Below the pieces are notes generated by a model. That model was not told the origin of the DNA and did not search any database. It was given only the letters and a program-made list of their open reading frames with translations. Below, piece after piece: positions 22,058-34,080 of a stretch of DNA of 64,000 bases. The stretch covers positions 106,697-170,696 of the forward strand of contig WSUB01000087.1 of NCBI GenBank assembly GCA_019633425.1, written 5' to 3'. The stretch comes from Tulasnella sp. 424. Taxonomy: Eukaryota; Basidiomycota; Agaricomycetes; Cantharellales; Tulasnellaceae. How positions within the stretch are numbered: the first letter of the stretch is position 1; each line of letters starts with the position of its first letter. Position numbers and translations under genes: made by a program.

Positions 22058-24882
22058 CTGGAACGATAAAGCGACGTAAGCAAGAGACGTTGCATGTGTA
22101 GACGAGATAGCGGAACGTACCCGAAGAATACTAGGGTCCTCACCACCGTCCTCTCTCGCACAGCCCCTGATAACCTTGACAGCCACATCCCGATTCATCC
22201 ACCTTGCTTTGTGCACCGTCGAAAATCCACCTTTCCCAACATCGACTCCGTAGACCTCTAGATCGACAGCCAGCTCTTGGTATCCAAAATACCAACCTGC
22301 TACCGATGAAGGTGTCATCGGGATGGAGATGGAAAGTGAGCTGTAGGTGTTGGCTGGGGATGCGATGGTCCTAGTGGATGGAGTGGAGAACGCGACTTGT
22401 CGCCCAGAGATCAGAGGGGTAACTTGTTTAGCGTCGCTGTTGAAGAACGCGACGATGAGGCTGCGGAGGCGTGAAACTTTGGCGGGGGTGGAGGAGTTTA
22501 TAACGTCGGTCCTTGTAGGAGAGGTTATGACGTTGTATGCCAGACGGAGCAGCCTTAAAAATTGGAGGTTAGACATTCGGATAGCGGCTTAAGGATTTAT
22601 GAACGCTATTACAAGTCAGCATCGGCTTCTCTACCGATGTAAGGTTGAGGCCAAGCGGTATCAGTCCGAATGGCGTAGACGAGCTTGAAGCACTGGTTAA
22701 CCACGTCTTGGCATGCCTAAATGAAAAATGTGGCTGTCCGAAGATGCACACAGCTCAATGTGCCAAGGAAACTTACCACTTCTGGATCTAATTGTTCTGC
22801 CGCTTTGACGATATCATCGTACATTGCAGTCGCGACCTCGCGGGTGTAAAGCGGCTTCTTCTCTTTCTTCTTTTTTTCCATGTATCTCATGCAAGCCTTG
22901 AGTTGAAGGGCGAATATGAACTTGCAGGGCACCCCGAATTGGAATTTCGTGACAGCGAGACCGCCGCCATATTCAAGAGCGGAGATGTAGGTGTACTGAG
23001 CGATGACGTCGTTCAAGGTGGTTCGGGCCTCAGACAGCGTCTTGCAGAGCTCAGGAGACCGACTGGCCTCGGCTAAAGAAATTACATTCCAAATGTCAAT
23101 GACTCTCCAGAGGGGAGTGATGAAGGAGCTCACCATCGTACTGGGGCTTCTGTAGTTCTTCTCTTTCCCATATGCATTGCGGGAACAAATTCAGGATGGT
23201 TTCGAGCTATTTGGGGACATTAGATGTCATGTCTATGGAGATGAAAAACGACCGACACGTACCGAGTTCGAAAGAGAACACCGCGACGCGATGGCAGCTT
23301 GGCATTCGGTAAGCGCTTTGCCCAGCTTAGCGGCGTTTCCAACGAATGACTGGAGGACGGACAAGGTGCTTGGCTTGGAGGTTTGTGTAGTAGAGTTATG
23401 AACAGTCTGGGGGGGTATATCGAGTTTGCCCCACGTTGACTCGGGTTGCGGCAATGCCTGCAGTCGCTCGACAGGCGCCCTTTCACCGATGTGGGTAGTC
23501 GCCGTACGAGTCCATTGGAACACGCTTTGGGACATCACGACCATGCCTTCGACGTCGGCCGACGAAGGCCAGTGCTGGGGAAGATCATCATGGTCCTCTC
23601 GGATTTGCGTGAAGGTGTTGATCTGGAGACCTTGGGATTCCAACGGCTCCGCCAGCAGCTTCAGAAACCAAATAGGTGCCTCAGGATCAGGGTTGAATAC
23701 GTTGCCATGAAGACTTACCTCCTGCCGAACCTCTTGCATTGTAGGTCGTGCAGTGGGATCCTTGTTCCAGCAACGGTGCATGAGTTTCCAGAGAGGATCA
23801 TTGGCTGGTAGGTACGGGTGTTCCATTGGAATAGGTGGCTCATCTAGCATCACACGGCGTAACATCACTAGATGGGGAAGACCTTCAAATGGAGCCTTTC
23901 CGCTCATGACCTAGCCTCACAACGCTCGGTTTGGTAAACCTCTCTATCTCTCGATTGCACGTACTCACAGTTAAAATAAGACCGCCGAAAGCATAAACGT
24001 CGCTTTCCGGGCTGGGGTTTTCTCCAGCGAACAGTTCTCTGGCCATATACCTCACAGTTCCTTTTACAGTTTCGCTGGTTGTGAACCCGCTCTGAACCTC
24101 GAGGTCCTGTATAACCCGACTCAGACCGAAATCGGAAAGCGCTGGAACATGCTCATCGTTAATTAGCACGTTTTCCGGCTTGATATCGGCGTGGCAGATT
24201 GGAGGGATTCGTGAATGGAGATGCTCCAGGCCGCAAGCGGTTTGAATGACCTGGAAGGGTATGGTGAACGACAGCCGGGAGAGGCCGGGCAATTTGGAAG
24301 GCAACGCACCAGACTGAGCTTGTTATATCGGGTGAGGCCCTGATTCGCATCTAAGTAGACTTTCAAGTTTCCTTGACTGCACCAAGGGCTGATGAGCCGT
24401 GGTCGAGGTCGCGAACGGTATCCAAATAGAGGATGAAGATTCGAGTGTGTTGTCTGGCTCCAAGCAAACACTTCCCGTTTTAAGCGCTTGATGCCGCCGA
24501 GAGTCAGTATATACCGCCTTAAGTATGAGCGATTCAAAGTACTGACCAAGTCTGCTTTCCGTTTTAACTCTTCCTGCTTGGTTTTTCTATCCTTCGGGAT
24601 GGGAGTCTTGAGCTCCTTGATAGCCACTTCGACTCGCTCGCCTTGCGGGGTCGACCAGAAACCGCGATAGATATCTGCATAGCCAGCGGTCATTGATGGG
24701 TGCTCAGGAACTTCTAGAGTCCCCGGGAGTTCCTCGATTGTCTCGAAGAACTCCAACTGCCGCCCTGGTTGAACAAGCGACGCCGTGTCCATCAATGCGA
24801 TTTTTGAATCTGAGTCTAGGTATCTTGCAGCGTTCCCGGGTGACTTGGCTGCGATTGTATATGAGGCACGGCATGGGAGCAT
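21117..24882 (-). CDS. Tandem-kinase reading unit: kinase A - helical domain - kinase B (B broken)
   Basis: Exons 24882-24547, 24486-24310, 24250-23969, 23910-23719 and 23658-23263 code kinase A. Motifs are VAIKELK, CHADIKPENV, LSDFGLSR, an ARE in place of APE, and HRCWNKDPTARPT. The last of these exons runs without a stop into the N-terminal region of a second protein (TLSVLQSFVGNAAKLGKAL), which continues in exons 23206-23134, 23072-22777, 22716-22613, 22553-22121 and 22057 onward into kinase B. Kinase B is the inverted paralogue of 54916-57293. No stop, start or intergenic gap separates A from B, so a fusion is the simplest reading. The ATG at 24882 is my choice; the frame is open a little further upstream but without another ATG. 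Kinase B carries a 31-bp deletion, described separately. Confidence 0.62.
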
Positions 24883-26867
24883 GTCAGCAAGGCCTAAGCT
24901 AGACGAAAACCACACGGGCGCTTCACCGGGATGACGAATTCTCCATTGTCCATACCTTTACGAGCAAAGCGGATATTTCAACAATAACAAAGGAGGAGAA
25001 TTGGCTAATGGGGGCGAGACAGAGAGCAGAGAGGGTAGAGTGTGGTGGTGGCTGACCAGCAGGTGACTCACTTACTCTCGCCGGAGAAACGTGTTTGTGT
25101 GCCTGGCACGTTCAACGGTTCGCAACCACTCCATCCCTAGTGGCCTTTTTTCACCTCGACATGAGCATACGTCTACAACGTTGGTTTATTTTGAACGCCT
25201 CCGTACGGAATTTAGGACGAACGGTTCAGATTGCCGTCGTTACAACGTTAGCCTCAACGTGGGGGGAGGGGCAAGCGGAGAGTCGCATCGAATCGAAGAA
25301 CTCGTCATTTGGCAGAATAAGAACAAAAGATACGCAATAAATTAATCCACCACTAAAGCGAGGGAGATATCGATACCATTGGACGGGCACTGCTTGAACA
25401 TTGTATCACCTTGTGTTTTGAACCGGGTCCTTGCGTTTCCTTCCCCACATCATAAGCCTCGACCACGATCAGCAGCATTAAGCGCCTTATTACGAAGTCA
25501 ATCGAGGCGCACCATTCGTCAGATTGCTTATGTGCGTTCATGTCTACGTCCTAGTCTTCCTCGGCTTTTCGCTTGGTAGCACACCGTTTGGCCATTCGGA
25601 CCTGCGGGGGATGAGAGTGAATCCGGCGAGTTCAATAGATGTCATCGGCATACAAGCAAACTTGCGGGTTAAATTTCATTATTGGTGCGCTCAGAGAACT
25701 CCGTAGGGGCGGGTAGCATGGCGCGTCAGTCTCTGTTCAGGCCTTGACAAGGTTTCGGAGTTGATGCTGTGGCACGGAGAGCATCGCACGAAAGCTCGTC
25801 GTCGAATCCTGAGAGGAGACGCTGAAAATCGAGTCGATGTCCGAAAGCAGCTCGGATTGTTGGGGTACCAACACCAGAACAGGCGCTAGGGAGAGGGGTT
25901 GGACAAGGAAACGACATCTTACGTCCTTCGTGGCATCAAAACACTTTAAGAAAGGCGTGTTTCTAGTACGCCGTGCTATTACTAAGGTACTCTCCGGTGT
26001 TAAGCAGGAATTGAACGGCGGCAAGGAGTTCTCAGAGCTTTGGGAAGGTAGCTCTAGAAATTCCTCATGTTAGTCCGCGATGGGATGTACATAGCACCGA
26101 TGAGGTACAGACCAAGTAAAAGCGTTCCCCTTTGCGAGCTCTTCATAGGACTCTTGGAGGCGATACCAAGAGGAAGACTGAAGCGGATTCGCAGAGGAGG
26201 CTGGAAAGTCTCCAGTCGCGTTGTCTAAAGAGTATTGAAAACGAACAGAGACTATCTAAATTTCAGGGATCCTGAGAGATTGGTCAAAGTTGGCTTGAAC
26301 ATGGTTTAGAGGAACTTTGGCTTCAAGCCTTGCACAGTGTGCTCGATAGAGAGCGTTCTGAGGTTTCACCAAAATGAAAGAGAGCAGGTAAATGTCTGGG
26401 AGAGGACGGAGAAAGACGCTTTGGTTTACCAACAAACTCGCCTTGACCGACTTGGCCAGCGTTTTGACCCTTGCCGCGGGCGTGACGACGCGCAAAGTCG
26501 AGATACAAAGACTATTCAGTGCGGGTTCTTGGGCCGTGACCCGAACCCGGCAAATCGCGCGCGAAAGCGCCGATCAGGTCCATCCCCCCCTAGCCTCGAA
26601 ATGCACAAACGTTGATCGGTCGGCAATCCATTATCCCGTAATTTTCCGCATTTTCCACTTTTATATGGCTTCTTGAGCACCGGCTGTACTGACTTTGTAA
26701 GGCTGTTTCCGGGCGCTTTGTACTTGTGAGGGCGTGAGGGGTTCCTGTCTGGCTCTGATGCCAAGATGCCCAGGCTGCCCTCGTCAACGCTATCTACAAT
26801 GGAACCCCTATACACTGCGCAGGACGCTATAGGTGACTGGATCCATCAATTTCACCCGCCCCCCTCT
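24883..26867. other. Gene-poor stretch
   Basis: The first 150 bp are the likely promoter of the tandem-kinase gene. A minus ORF at 25737-26024 (95 codons) and a pair at 26256-26508 have no recognisable features. No RNA gene or clear repeat seen. Confidence 0.4.
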
Positions 26868-27435
26868 CCGGCTTCGGATAAGCTCCGTCCACCAAAGCCG
26901 CGTGGCCCTGACCGAGACTCAGGCTCGACTAGACCTAATCCACCCTCCAGATCCGCGCGCCTTTCTCAGCAAGTTCTATTGTTTGTTCGGTTTGCCTTTG
27001 CGCGTAGTCCAATATGTTTAGCCAAAGATATGAATGAAGTAGTAGATCTGAGCCCTGGATAGTGTTATATTTTGTATATTGAAATCAAAAATCCTAAATG
27101 CTACGTATCTCCTCAGTGAACCCCCGATCCTCCGCTACTGCCAGCGGACGACCAGTAAAGAAAGAGCTGACGGAGGTGGTGAAGCGCGTTTCGATTTTGA
27201 GAGAAAGCAGTCCTTGAGCCAAACGCTCAGCAAATCAATCAAACACGACGAGATACGGACATGGACTCGCCAGGCTCCGCACGCCTGAGGAAGGTCTAGG
27301 ACCTCGGATCAGGGATATGAATTCAAAGGGACGGGAATGAGATCCAAGACACGCAAAACATTTTCGACGGTTATAGGCAACAGTCATTCCAAACAGTCAT
27401 TCCACTCTTTCGACGATAACTAGCATGGAGCTTGT
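26868..27435 (+). repeat. SINE-like interspersed repeat, copy 3 (rearranged)
   Basis: Contains AAGCTCCGTCCACCAAAGCC...GCCCTGACC (26877-26930) and the 3' body from about 27140 (AGTAAAGAAAGAGCTGACGG) to CTAGCATGGAGCTTG. About 200 bp of unrelated DNA lies between, and the tRNA-like head is missing. Confidence 0.65.
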
Positions 27436-28084
27436 GTGATTTGACTTTTGACCCGTGCCGATGTGTTGGCGGTCGGACATTGGGTCGGTCAGGAAGTGTG
27501 CCTGAAGAAACGGAGAGAGTCGCCACTGAGTCGCCCACGGAGTCTTTGAACCCACGCAGAAGAAGGCGGCGAGAATGTCCGCTTGCTGCGTAATCTTCCA
27601 TTCCGTGGGTCAGGTGAAGACTCCAGACACCGCTCGGCTTCTGTGCCGGCGGTATCGATATATCGTGCCGAACGTTGTCCAATCAGGAGACGCCCACTGC
27701 GTCGCCTACATACAGCCGAAGAGCCTGGCAATACTATTGGGACGGCTATTCTAATACATGCTCAATATTGAACATGCCAAGGTTAAAAATCTGATAGGCG
27801 TGGATGTGCCCATGGAGGGGAGGAGTATCTGGGGTCCCAATTCGGATTTTCTCCGAGTCTTGTACCTTCCGAGATGGCCGACCGCCGACTCCGATCAGTA
27901 TATATTATGTGCCGTACATCTAGAAACGAGTTTAAAGGAGCTTGCGATCCTCGTCCTCTCACCCCTCTCGTCAACTCAACTGGTCTTCCGTCCACCACGT
28001 AGTGGCAGGGCACACACATGCCGTCAAATCATGACCTCGGCAAGCCTGCTGACCGTCCCGTGAACCGTGAGCACTCTTGACTAG
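27436..28084. other. Region upstream of the RTA1-like gene
   Basis: Probably holds the missing first exon and promoter of the gene at 28085. An ORF at 27758-28063 (101 codons) shares its frame but ends in a stop and has no RTA1 features. I cannot place a convincing start and donor. Confidence 0.35.
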
Positions 28085-29467
28085 CCACGTACTATTCTGC
28101 GACCGGCTCATAGTTGGATATTCTCCATAGCCGAAACGGATACGTTCTATGGGTATTTTGTCGACACGCATGTCTGCATCGCATACATGGTCTTGTTTGC
28201 CTTGACGGGAGGTACGGGACCGTTCACTGTCGTGCTGTGGTTCAGGGATGCACAACTAAAACCACTTGTCCCCTGTCTGGCCACAGTGATCCACCTTGGC
28301 CAATCGGTATACCATCGCGTATGGTGGTTAACGCCAACCTTCATGCTCTGCGCTTTGGCTGAAGTAATTGGATGGGGAGGGCGATACTGGTCTTCACAAG
28401 ACTATGTCAAGTTGGATGCGTTCCTCATGCAGTACGTCTCTCTCCTCCCTGTTCTCCTTTCCGCTATTCTCTTCTGACTTTTTCCCCTTCGTCACCAGGA
28501 TCTGTTGCACCATCCTCGCACCCTCATTCCTCGCCGCAGGCCTCTTCTTCATCCTCGGCGTCATCATCAACCGTCTCGGCCCGCAATACGCGACGTTCTC
28601 TCCAAAAGTCTTTTCATCCGTCTTCATCAGCTGCGACTTGATAGCCCTCGTCGTCCAAGCCGTCGGTGGCGCCGGTGCCAGCATTAGCTTCAAGACCGGC
28701 GGAGACCCGAATAAAGGTGCAAAGATCATGGTTGGCGGTATTATCTTCCAAATTTGTGAGCACGCACTACGTACACTTCTCGTTTGTAACTGAGCTGACT
28801 TATTGGTGTTTTCTTCCTTTCTTGACCAGTTGCAATCACATTATACGTCATTACGGCATTGGAATTCTTCATTCGATACCACTTTGACAAACCCGTCGTA
28901 CGCCGTAACCAAGTCCCCCAAGACACCGAGAAGCAAGCCCCAAGAGCCCCACGCCCTCCGGTATCGAGGAACATCAAATTCATGAGCTTCGGGTTGATAT
29001 TTTCTACGGTACTGTTGTACATTCGGTGAGTCTCACTCTCTCTGAGGGTCTTTCGTTTTCATTTCCTTCCCGGGCAGTTTTCCTGAGACAACCGCTCCCT
29101 CTTTCGCAGATCAATCTACAGAACCATCGAACTTCTCGACGGATGGACAGGACCTATCATTCACAACCAAGCTCTCTTCGGTGCGTCGTACTCTCTACCA
29201 GTGTCCTACCAACAGTGCTAATCTTTATCCACAGACTGGATGGACGCGTTCCCAATCGTGCTCGCCCTCTTCGCACTAAACATCCTTAACCCCGGTCGCT
29301 TGCTTTTCGGTCGCAACGCCGGCCAACCTGCCTCCCAACAACAACAACCTCCTTTACAACAACAGAACGAATACCCAATTCAAACTGGTCGGTTAGGAGT
29401 GGAGTCACCAGCAGACGACAGTACCATGGCTACACCGCGGCGGTCTGACGCCGACCTTTCGAAGTGA
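28085..29467 (+). CDS. RTA1-like seven-transmembrane protein, 5' exon unresolved
   Basis: Exons 28085-28211, 28287-28431, 28499-28755, 28830-29025, 29110-29180 and 29235-29467 join in phase to 342 residues. Introns are 54-84 nt with GTACGG, GTACGT, GTGAGC, GTGAGT and GTGCGT donors. Family signatures are FYGYFVD near the start, LFALTGVIHLGQ after splicing, WWLTP, ALAEVIGWGGR, FISCDLIALVVQAVGG, GGIIFQIF and IRSIYRTIELLDGW. Seven hydrophobic helices are visible, with a Gln-rich, hydrophilic C-tail. RTA1 family proteins are fungal membrane proteins linked to lipid translocation and resistance to sterol-targeting or membrane-active compounds (7-aminocholesterol in yeast). They sit in the plasma membrane or related membranes. 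No in-frame ATG precedes residue 35, so a first exon is missing or was lost near the upstream repeat. Confidence 0.87.
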
Positions 29468-30015
29468 AAAAAAGTGCAATACGGGGCAAAATCCCTCGCA
29501 GTTTTTTTCTTTTTCTTTTTGGCTTTGTGTGTGAATCCGGTTTCGCCTTGAATTACGACGCAGGAAGAGGGAATCACGGATGGAATTTCACGTTTTGGTC
29601 CAAGGGCTCTATATGGTTTCTTTTCACGACTTCCCCTCCCTTCCCCTTTTGCCCCACCTCTTTTTCCCTCTTAGTCTAAATGACGCACATATCTCTCGAT
29701 AGATTTACTGGATATTTATATCCATTATCTACATTACTGCTTCCCTTCGATTTAGTCCATTCGAATACGCTCTCTTCCTTTGTGCCCAGGACCCATATCA
29801 TTCGGGCATACGGTGATAACTATAAAGCAGTAGAAACGCATGGTCGAAAGCCTGCATATCATATGACGTCATTGCAATGAGGCCAGCAGGACGCGCCCGG
29901 GCCTCGTTTCGTAGGTCCGAGGAGAGGTTTCAGGTATAGTCAAGATTGGAATAACCTCTTGCTTATTATTCGCCTAGATCTGGCTCATGTACTGATAGTA
30001 TTGCTTGAAGAAATT
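29468..30015. other. 3' flank of the RTA1-like gene
   Basis: Contains T-rich tracts (29500-29525, 29600-29675) fit for a fungal 3' UTR. No gene seen. Confidence 0.4.
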
Positions 30016-30435
30016 CTTGATGACGTAGAGGGGATGTCAGCTGGTACCATGGTTACTTAAGGAGTTTGTCCTGTGTTGCTCCATCTCTCTGGTCTGCCCC
30101 CCTCAGGCATGACGGACTTGGGAACGGTGTTTAACTTAGCATCCACCAGGAATGGTCGGATCCTTGATGACGTAGAGGGGAAGTCAGCTGGTACCATGAT
30201 TACTTAAGGAGTTTGTCCTGTGTTGCTCCATTGCCCCCTCCGGCATGGTGAACTTGGGAACGGTGTTTAACTTAATCTTCACCGCCAGGAGAAATAGTGC
30301 GATTCTTGACGACGTAGAGGGGAAGTCAGCTGGTACCGTGGTTACTTAAGGAGTTTGTCCTGTGTTGCTCCATCTCTCTGGTCTGCCCCCTTCCGGCATG
30401 ACGGACTTGGGAACGGTGTTTAATTCAACCTCTAC
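30016..30435 (+). repeat. Minisatellite, three units of about 145 bp
   Basis: Units begin CTTGATGACGTAGAGGGG at 30016, 30163 and (as CTTGACGACG) 30305. Each runs through GTCAGCTGGTACC, TACTTAAGGAGTTTGTCC and GGGAACGGTGTTTAA. Periods are 147 and 142 bp; the third unit is incomplete. Noncoding. Confidence 0.88.
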
Positions 30436-30719
30436 CGATTAATTCTTTCCGCTATCGTACTTCCAGGTCCCACTATTTTCTTTATTTGCCACTTTCAACC
30501 CTTCTTTTTTCTTTTTCTTTACTTTTGAGCACTTTTTTATTATTCACCCGCACACACACTCCTCCGTGACACAGACTAGCGTCCTCGGATGTCCGTTGTT
30601 TCTGTGACGACCAGGTTATCGCGTCTAATTCTTCGGAATGCTTATTCGTTCGAAAGCCCGGGGCAAAATAACCTGGCCATTGTCCCCTCGCTCGCTATGA
30701 CCTCAGCTGAGACGCCGTT

Positions 30720-31250
30720 AGGCTGTGGGCAGATCGGTGTCATTGGGTACTCTAGTGGAGTGCAGAGCATCTACGCTACATGAGGTCGTGGAAGGAGACC
30801 CGAGATACTGGTTATCTGCCATGTTTCTCCCATGTGGCTTTAAGACTCTTACCCTTTCAGGGGGGAAGCTCAGCTGAGGTGGCGGTGCATGAATTTGGTG
30901 TCGGTTGATATCGCTCCTCGCTTGGGTTCACTCACCTGCGAGGGTCAAGGGCNNNNNNNNNNNNNNNNNNNNNNNNNNNNNNNNNNNNNNNNNNNNNNNN
31001 NNNNNNNNNNNNNNNNNNNNNNNNNNNNNNNNNNNNNNNNNNNNNNNNNNNTGAGGTGGCGGTGCATGAATTTGGTGTCGGTTGATATCGCTCCTCGCTT
31101 GGGTTCACTCACCTGCGAGGGTCAAGGGCAGACGCGGGCTAGACTATCAAATTTGAGGGCGTACATGGCCTTGAGTCGCAGCCTCCACGATTTTTTCGAA
31201 AAGAGCAGGCGCGGATCCTTCGGAAAAGAGCGGGCAGTTTTTTTTTCGCC
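30720..31250 (+). repeat. Interspersed repeat (family of 33745-34080) containing a gap
   Basis: Shares ATCTACGCTACATGAGGT, CTCCCATGTGGCTTTAA, CTTACCCTTTCAGGGGGGAA and GCGCGGATCCTTCGGAAAAG with 33745-34080. The short ORF across it is not credible because it spans undetermined bases. Confidence 0.75.
30953..31051. other. Assembly gap (99 N) flanked by a 78-bp identical duplication
   Basis: Bases 30875-30952 are repeated exactly at 31052-31129. This pattern is typical of two contigs whose overlapping ends were not merged. Confidence 0.9.
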
Positions 31251-31264
31251 TCCTGCTCTCGGTT

Positions 31265-33740
31265 TCGCCTCTCCTCATCCTGCCGTTCTTCCTCGATCAT
31301 TCACGCAATGTTTCCACCGTACAAACGCACCCAATTTACCGTTTAATGCGGAACTGTAAACCTAAGTACAACTATCGAGGCAAAGCTCCCTGTCCGGGTA
31401 GCGTACACTTTACTCAGTAGCTCCCGAAGATTAGAACCTCGGCCGAGAACGCGGTGCGAGGAACGTCCACAGGGCCCAAGACATTCGGTTGCACTTCCAC
31501 AGATCAAGAAACCAAACCTAACAGATCATGCATCTAAAGGGTCACGAAATGAGGGAGATATGGCAGGTGGCGAGTGAGAGTATCTATGTTAACGCTACAC
31601 ATTCAAGGATTAGATTTTGATATAATGAATGGGAAAGTTCTTAGTCTCGGCTTTATTGAGAAATTGAGTGACTTGATGTGATGATGTTAGGAGATTTCCT
31701 CTCAAGACCGAACGATATGGGGAAGCCCAATCAATGGACACAGCGACGAGACATATAGAAAGCAAATGCCCGACGAACGAAATTACAGGAACTATCTATT
31801 TCTGAGAGAAAAGGTTTTACGCCCTATCTCTGTCCAGCTCACGAATAGGTTCGTTGTCAGAGTACATCTTTTATCCGACTCCCGCATCTGCCTGACTCTT
31901 AAAATGTCGTTCCCGAAGACCCAAAAGAAACCCACAAACTCCCCTCCCAGTCGCTAAGATTGATACATATGTATTAGCATGCATGACGACATAATCGCGA
32001 GAACAAAAACATACTGGTAGCTTTGCTGCTGAGCATCGGTCCATACTCGACTTTCTTCGCCTGCTACTTGCCGTCCTATTTGGGTTATCTCTCGTTCTTC
32101 CGTTTCGGTCACGAAGGTTCGTCGTGCTTGAACGATTGTTGGTCCTGCTTCAGCGGGCGCGGACCCTTCGGGCGCCAAGGTGTAGTCTGGCAAGAGGTCT
32201 ATTGTTCTAACCAGGGGTGCTCCTGTCATGTGCCAGGAGCCAGAAAGAAGCGGGTCTGGTGCAAATGCCGGTGACTTAGACAGTATCCAACGGATACTAT
32301 TCTGTGCACGTCACGTGATGTTAGCCGAGCCCATGGAATTTCCGCACCACAACCTGTGATTTATCTTACCTCAGCAGCCATTTTCTTGTCAGCCCCACGA
32401 CATTTCTGTATTCTCCAAGGTTGATATATATTTATTAGTTTGCGTATTTCTCTGACTGTCAGCGAGTGGGGATTTGCGTGCTGCAGCGCTGCTCTGGTGA
32501 CAGATTTCACACACCACAGGAATGAGATGTTAACACGCATATATGGGGGTGCTTACTGAAAGACTTACGCTATGAACAAGATCATGGGTACTCTGCGCTT
32601 TCTCTGGGGCTCAACAAGGTCGCGAAGTTTGGGTATTGGCATGAGGGAGTGGTGCAATCAGGGAACGAATCCTAAGGGTGGAGTGACTAGATATTTCTAC
32701 GGATATGGAATCCCATCGACTCTTCCGAAGATTAGCATGGCACCAATTTCCAGACTTCGTAGTACAGACACGAGCCGCATGCCAGGTCTGGGCAATCTCT
32801 GGCCTTCCGGGTGACTCGCGGGGCCACCATTTGCCCTATGCTCTTACGTAGGATGAGGATAAAGCGTGTTATCAAAATAGAAATTTGCTTTTACAATCAT
32901 ATGTCGCGTCGCAAGGTGCAACGAAGATTCCGCATTCCGTTCTGTTCTGGGTCGGGCTGCTCTTAATTGGATGTTCGCCAACTACCCCTTCATTTCCTTT
33001 TGCTTCTTCATAGGATTAGGAGTATGACTGCTTGGGCATGGCAATTTGCCTTCGCGATCAAACGCTGTACTGCAAGGGGTAGCTGGGATTTCTGTTCTGT
33101 TCCGTTCCGATCGAGTGGGAAGGGGGGCGATCCGCCCATTGCAAAAGTGGACTCGAGGTCGCTAGTCGCGGGGCCGTCTCGGTTAGGCTTCCTAATTCAA
33201 GCCCCACCACTTTAGTAAGCGAGTTTACTTATTTACATACTTTCGAGCGAGAGGCTCTCGTGATCAGGCTTTTGGAATTTTGAAAGAAAGCCATGTTGTA
33301 ACTTTAAGGACCATGTAGCTTGCTTTCGGTATCAGCCAGAGAGGCTCTATAAACGAATGATATACTTGCGCCGAGGGTTTCAATCACATATGGTGTTGTG
33401 AACAGGCTCCTCCCCCGAACCCCTTCCTTTAAGATCTAGGGCCACCACGAAAGTAGCGCGAATTTTTCCCAGTGAGATGTGTACCCGAAATTGTCACCTC
33501 ATGACGAAGGGAGGAGGTTTCCACCCATTAGACATATCAGCACCACATGAGGTCCTCTAGAATATCTCAGATATATCTACGAAGGATTTCCAAAGCCTGA
33601 CGGGGCTCGTATTACTATGTCGTCGGTCGATGGCTTTCTAGAGAATTAGCCAGCTCGCGTTTCATGATCATCCACGAAAGAATATTATCCCAGTGCCTTG
33701 CTCAAAGCCTCTCAAGGTTACATTCTGCCGCACCGAGAGT
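31265..33740. other. Gene-poor stretch
   Basis: Only short ORFs are present. One at 31954-32229 (minus, 91 codons, with a plausible GTATGT donor near 32015) looks protein-like but has no recognisable domain. It might be an exon or relic. Confidence 0.35.
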
Positions 33741-33744
33741 AGCC

Positions 33745-34080
33745 GATGCTGGTGACATTAGGCACTTGAGTGGGGTGCATAACGTCTACGCTACATGAGG
33801 TTGTGAGGGATGTCTCTCCCATGTGGCTTTAAGGCTCTTACCCTTTCAGGGGGGAAGCTCAGTTGAGGTGGCGGTGCATGAATTTGGTGTCGGTTGATAT
33901 CGCTCCTCGCTTGGGTTCACTCACCTGCGAGGGTCAAGGGCAGACGCGGGCTAGACTATCAAATTCGAGGGCGTACATGGCCTTGAGTCGCAGCCTCCAC
34001 GATTTTTTCGAAAAGAGCAGGCGCGGATCCTTCGGAAAAGAGCGGGCAGCTCTTTTTTCGCCTCCTGCTCTCGTTTCCGC
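33745..34080 (+). repeat. Interspersed repeat, second copy
   Basis: Nearly identical over its 3' half to 30840-31235. It also contains a single uninterrupted copy of the 78-bp segment that flanks the gap in the first copy. Confidence 0.8.

Noticed and set aside
30889..31359. 156-codon ORF
   Set aside because: It reads through 33 undetermined codons and lies in an interspersed repeat.
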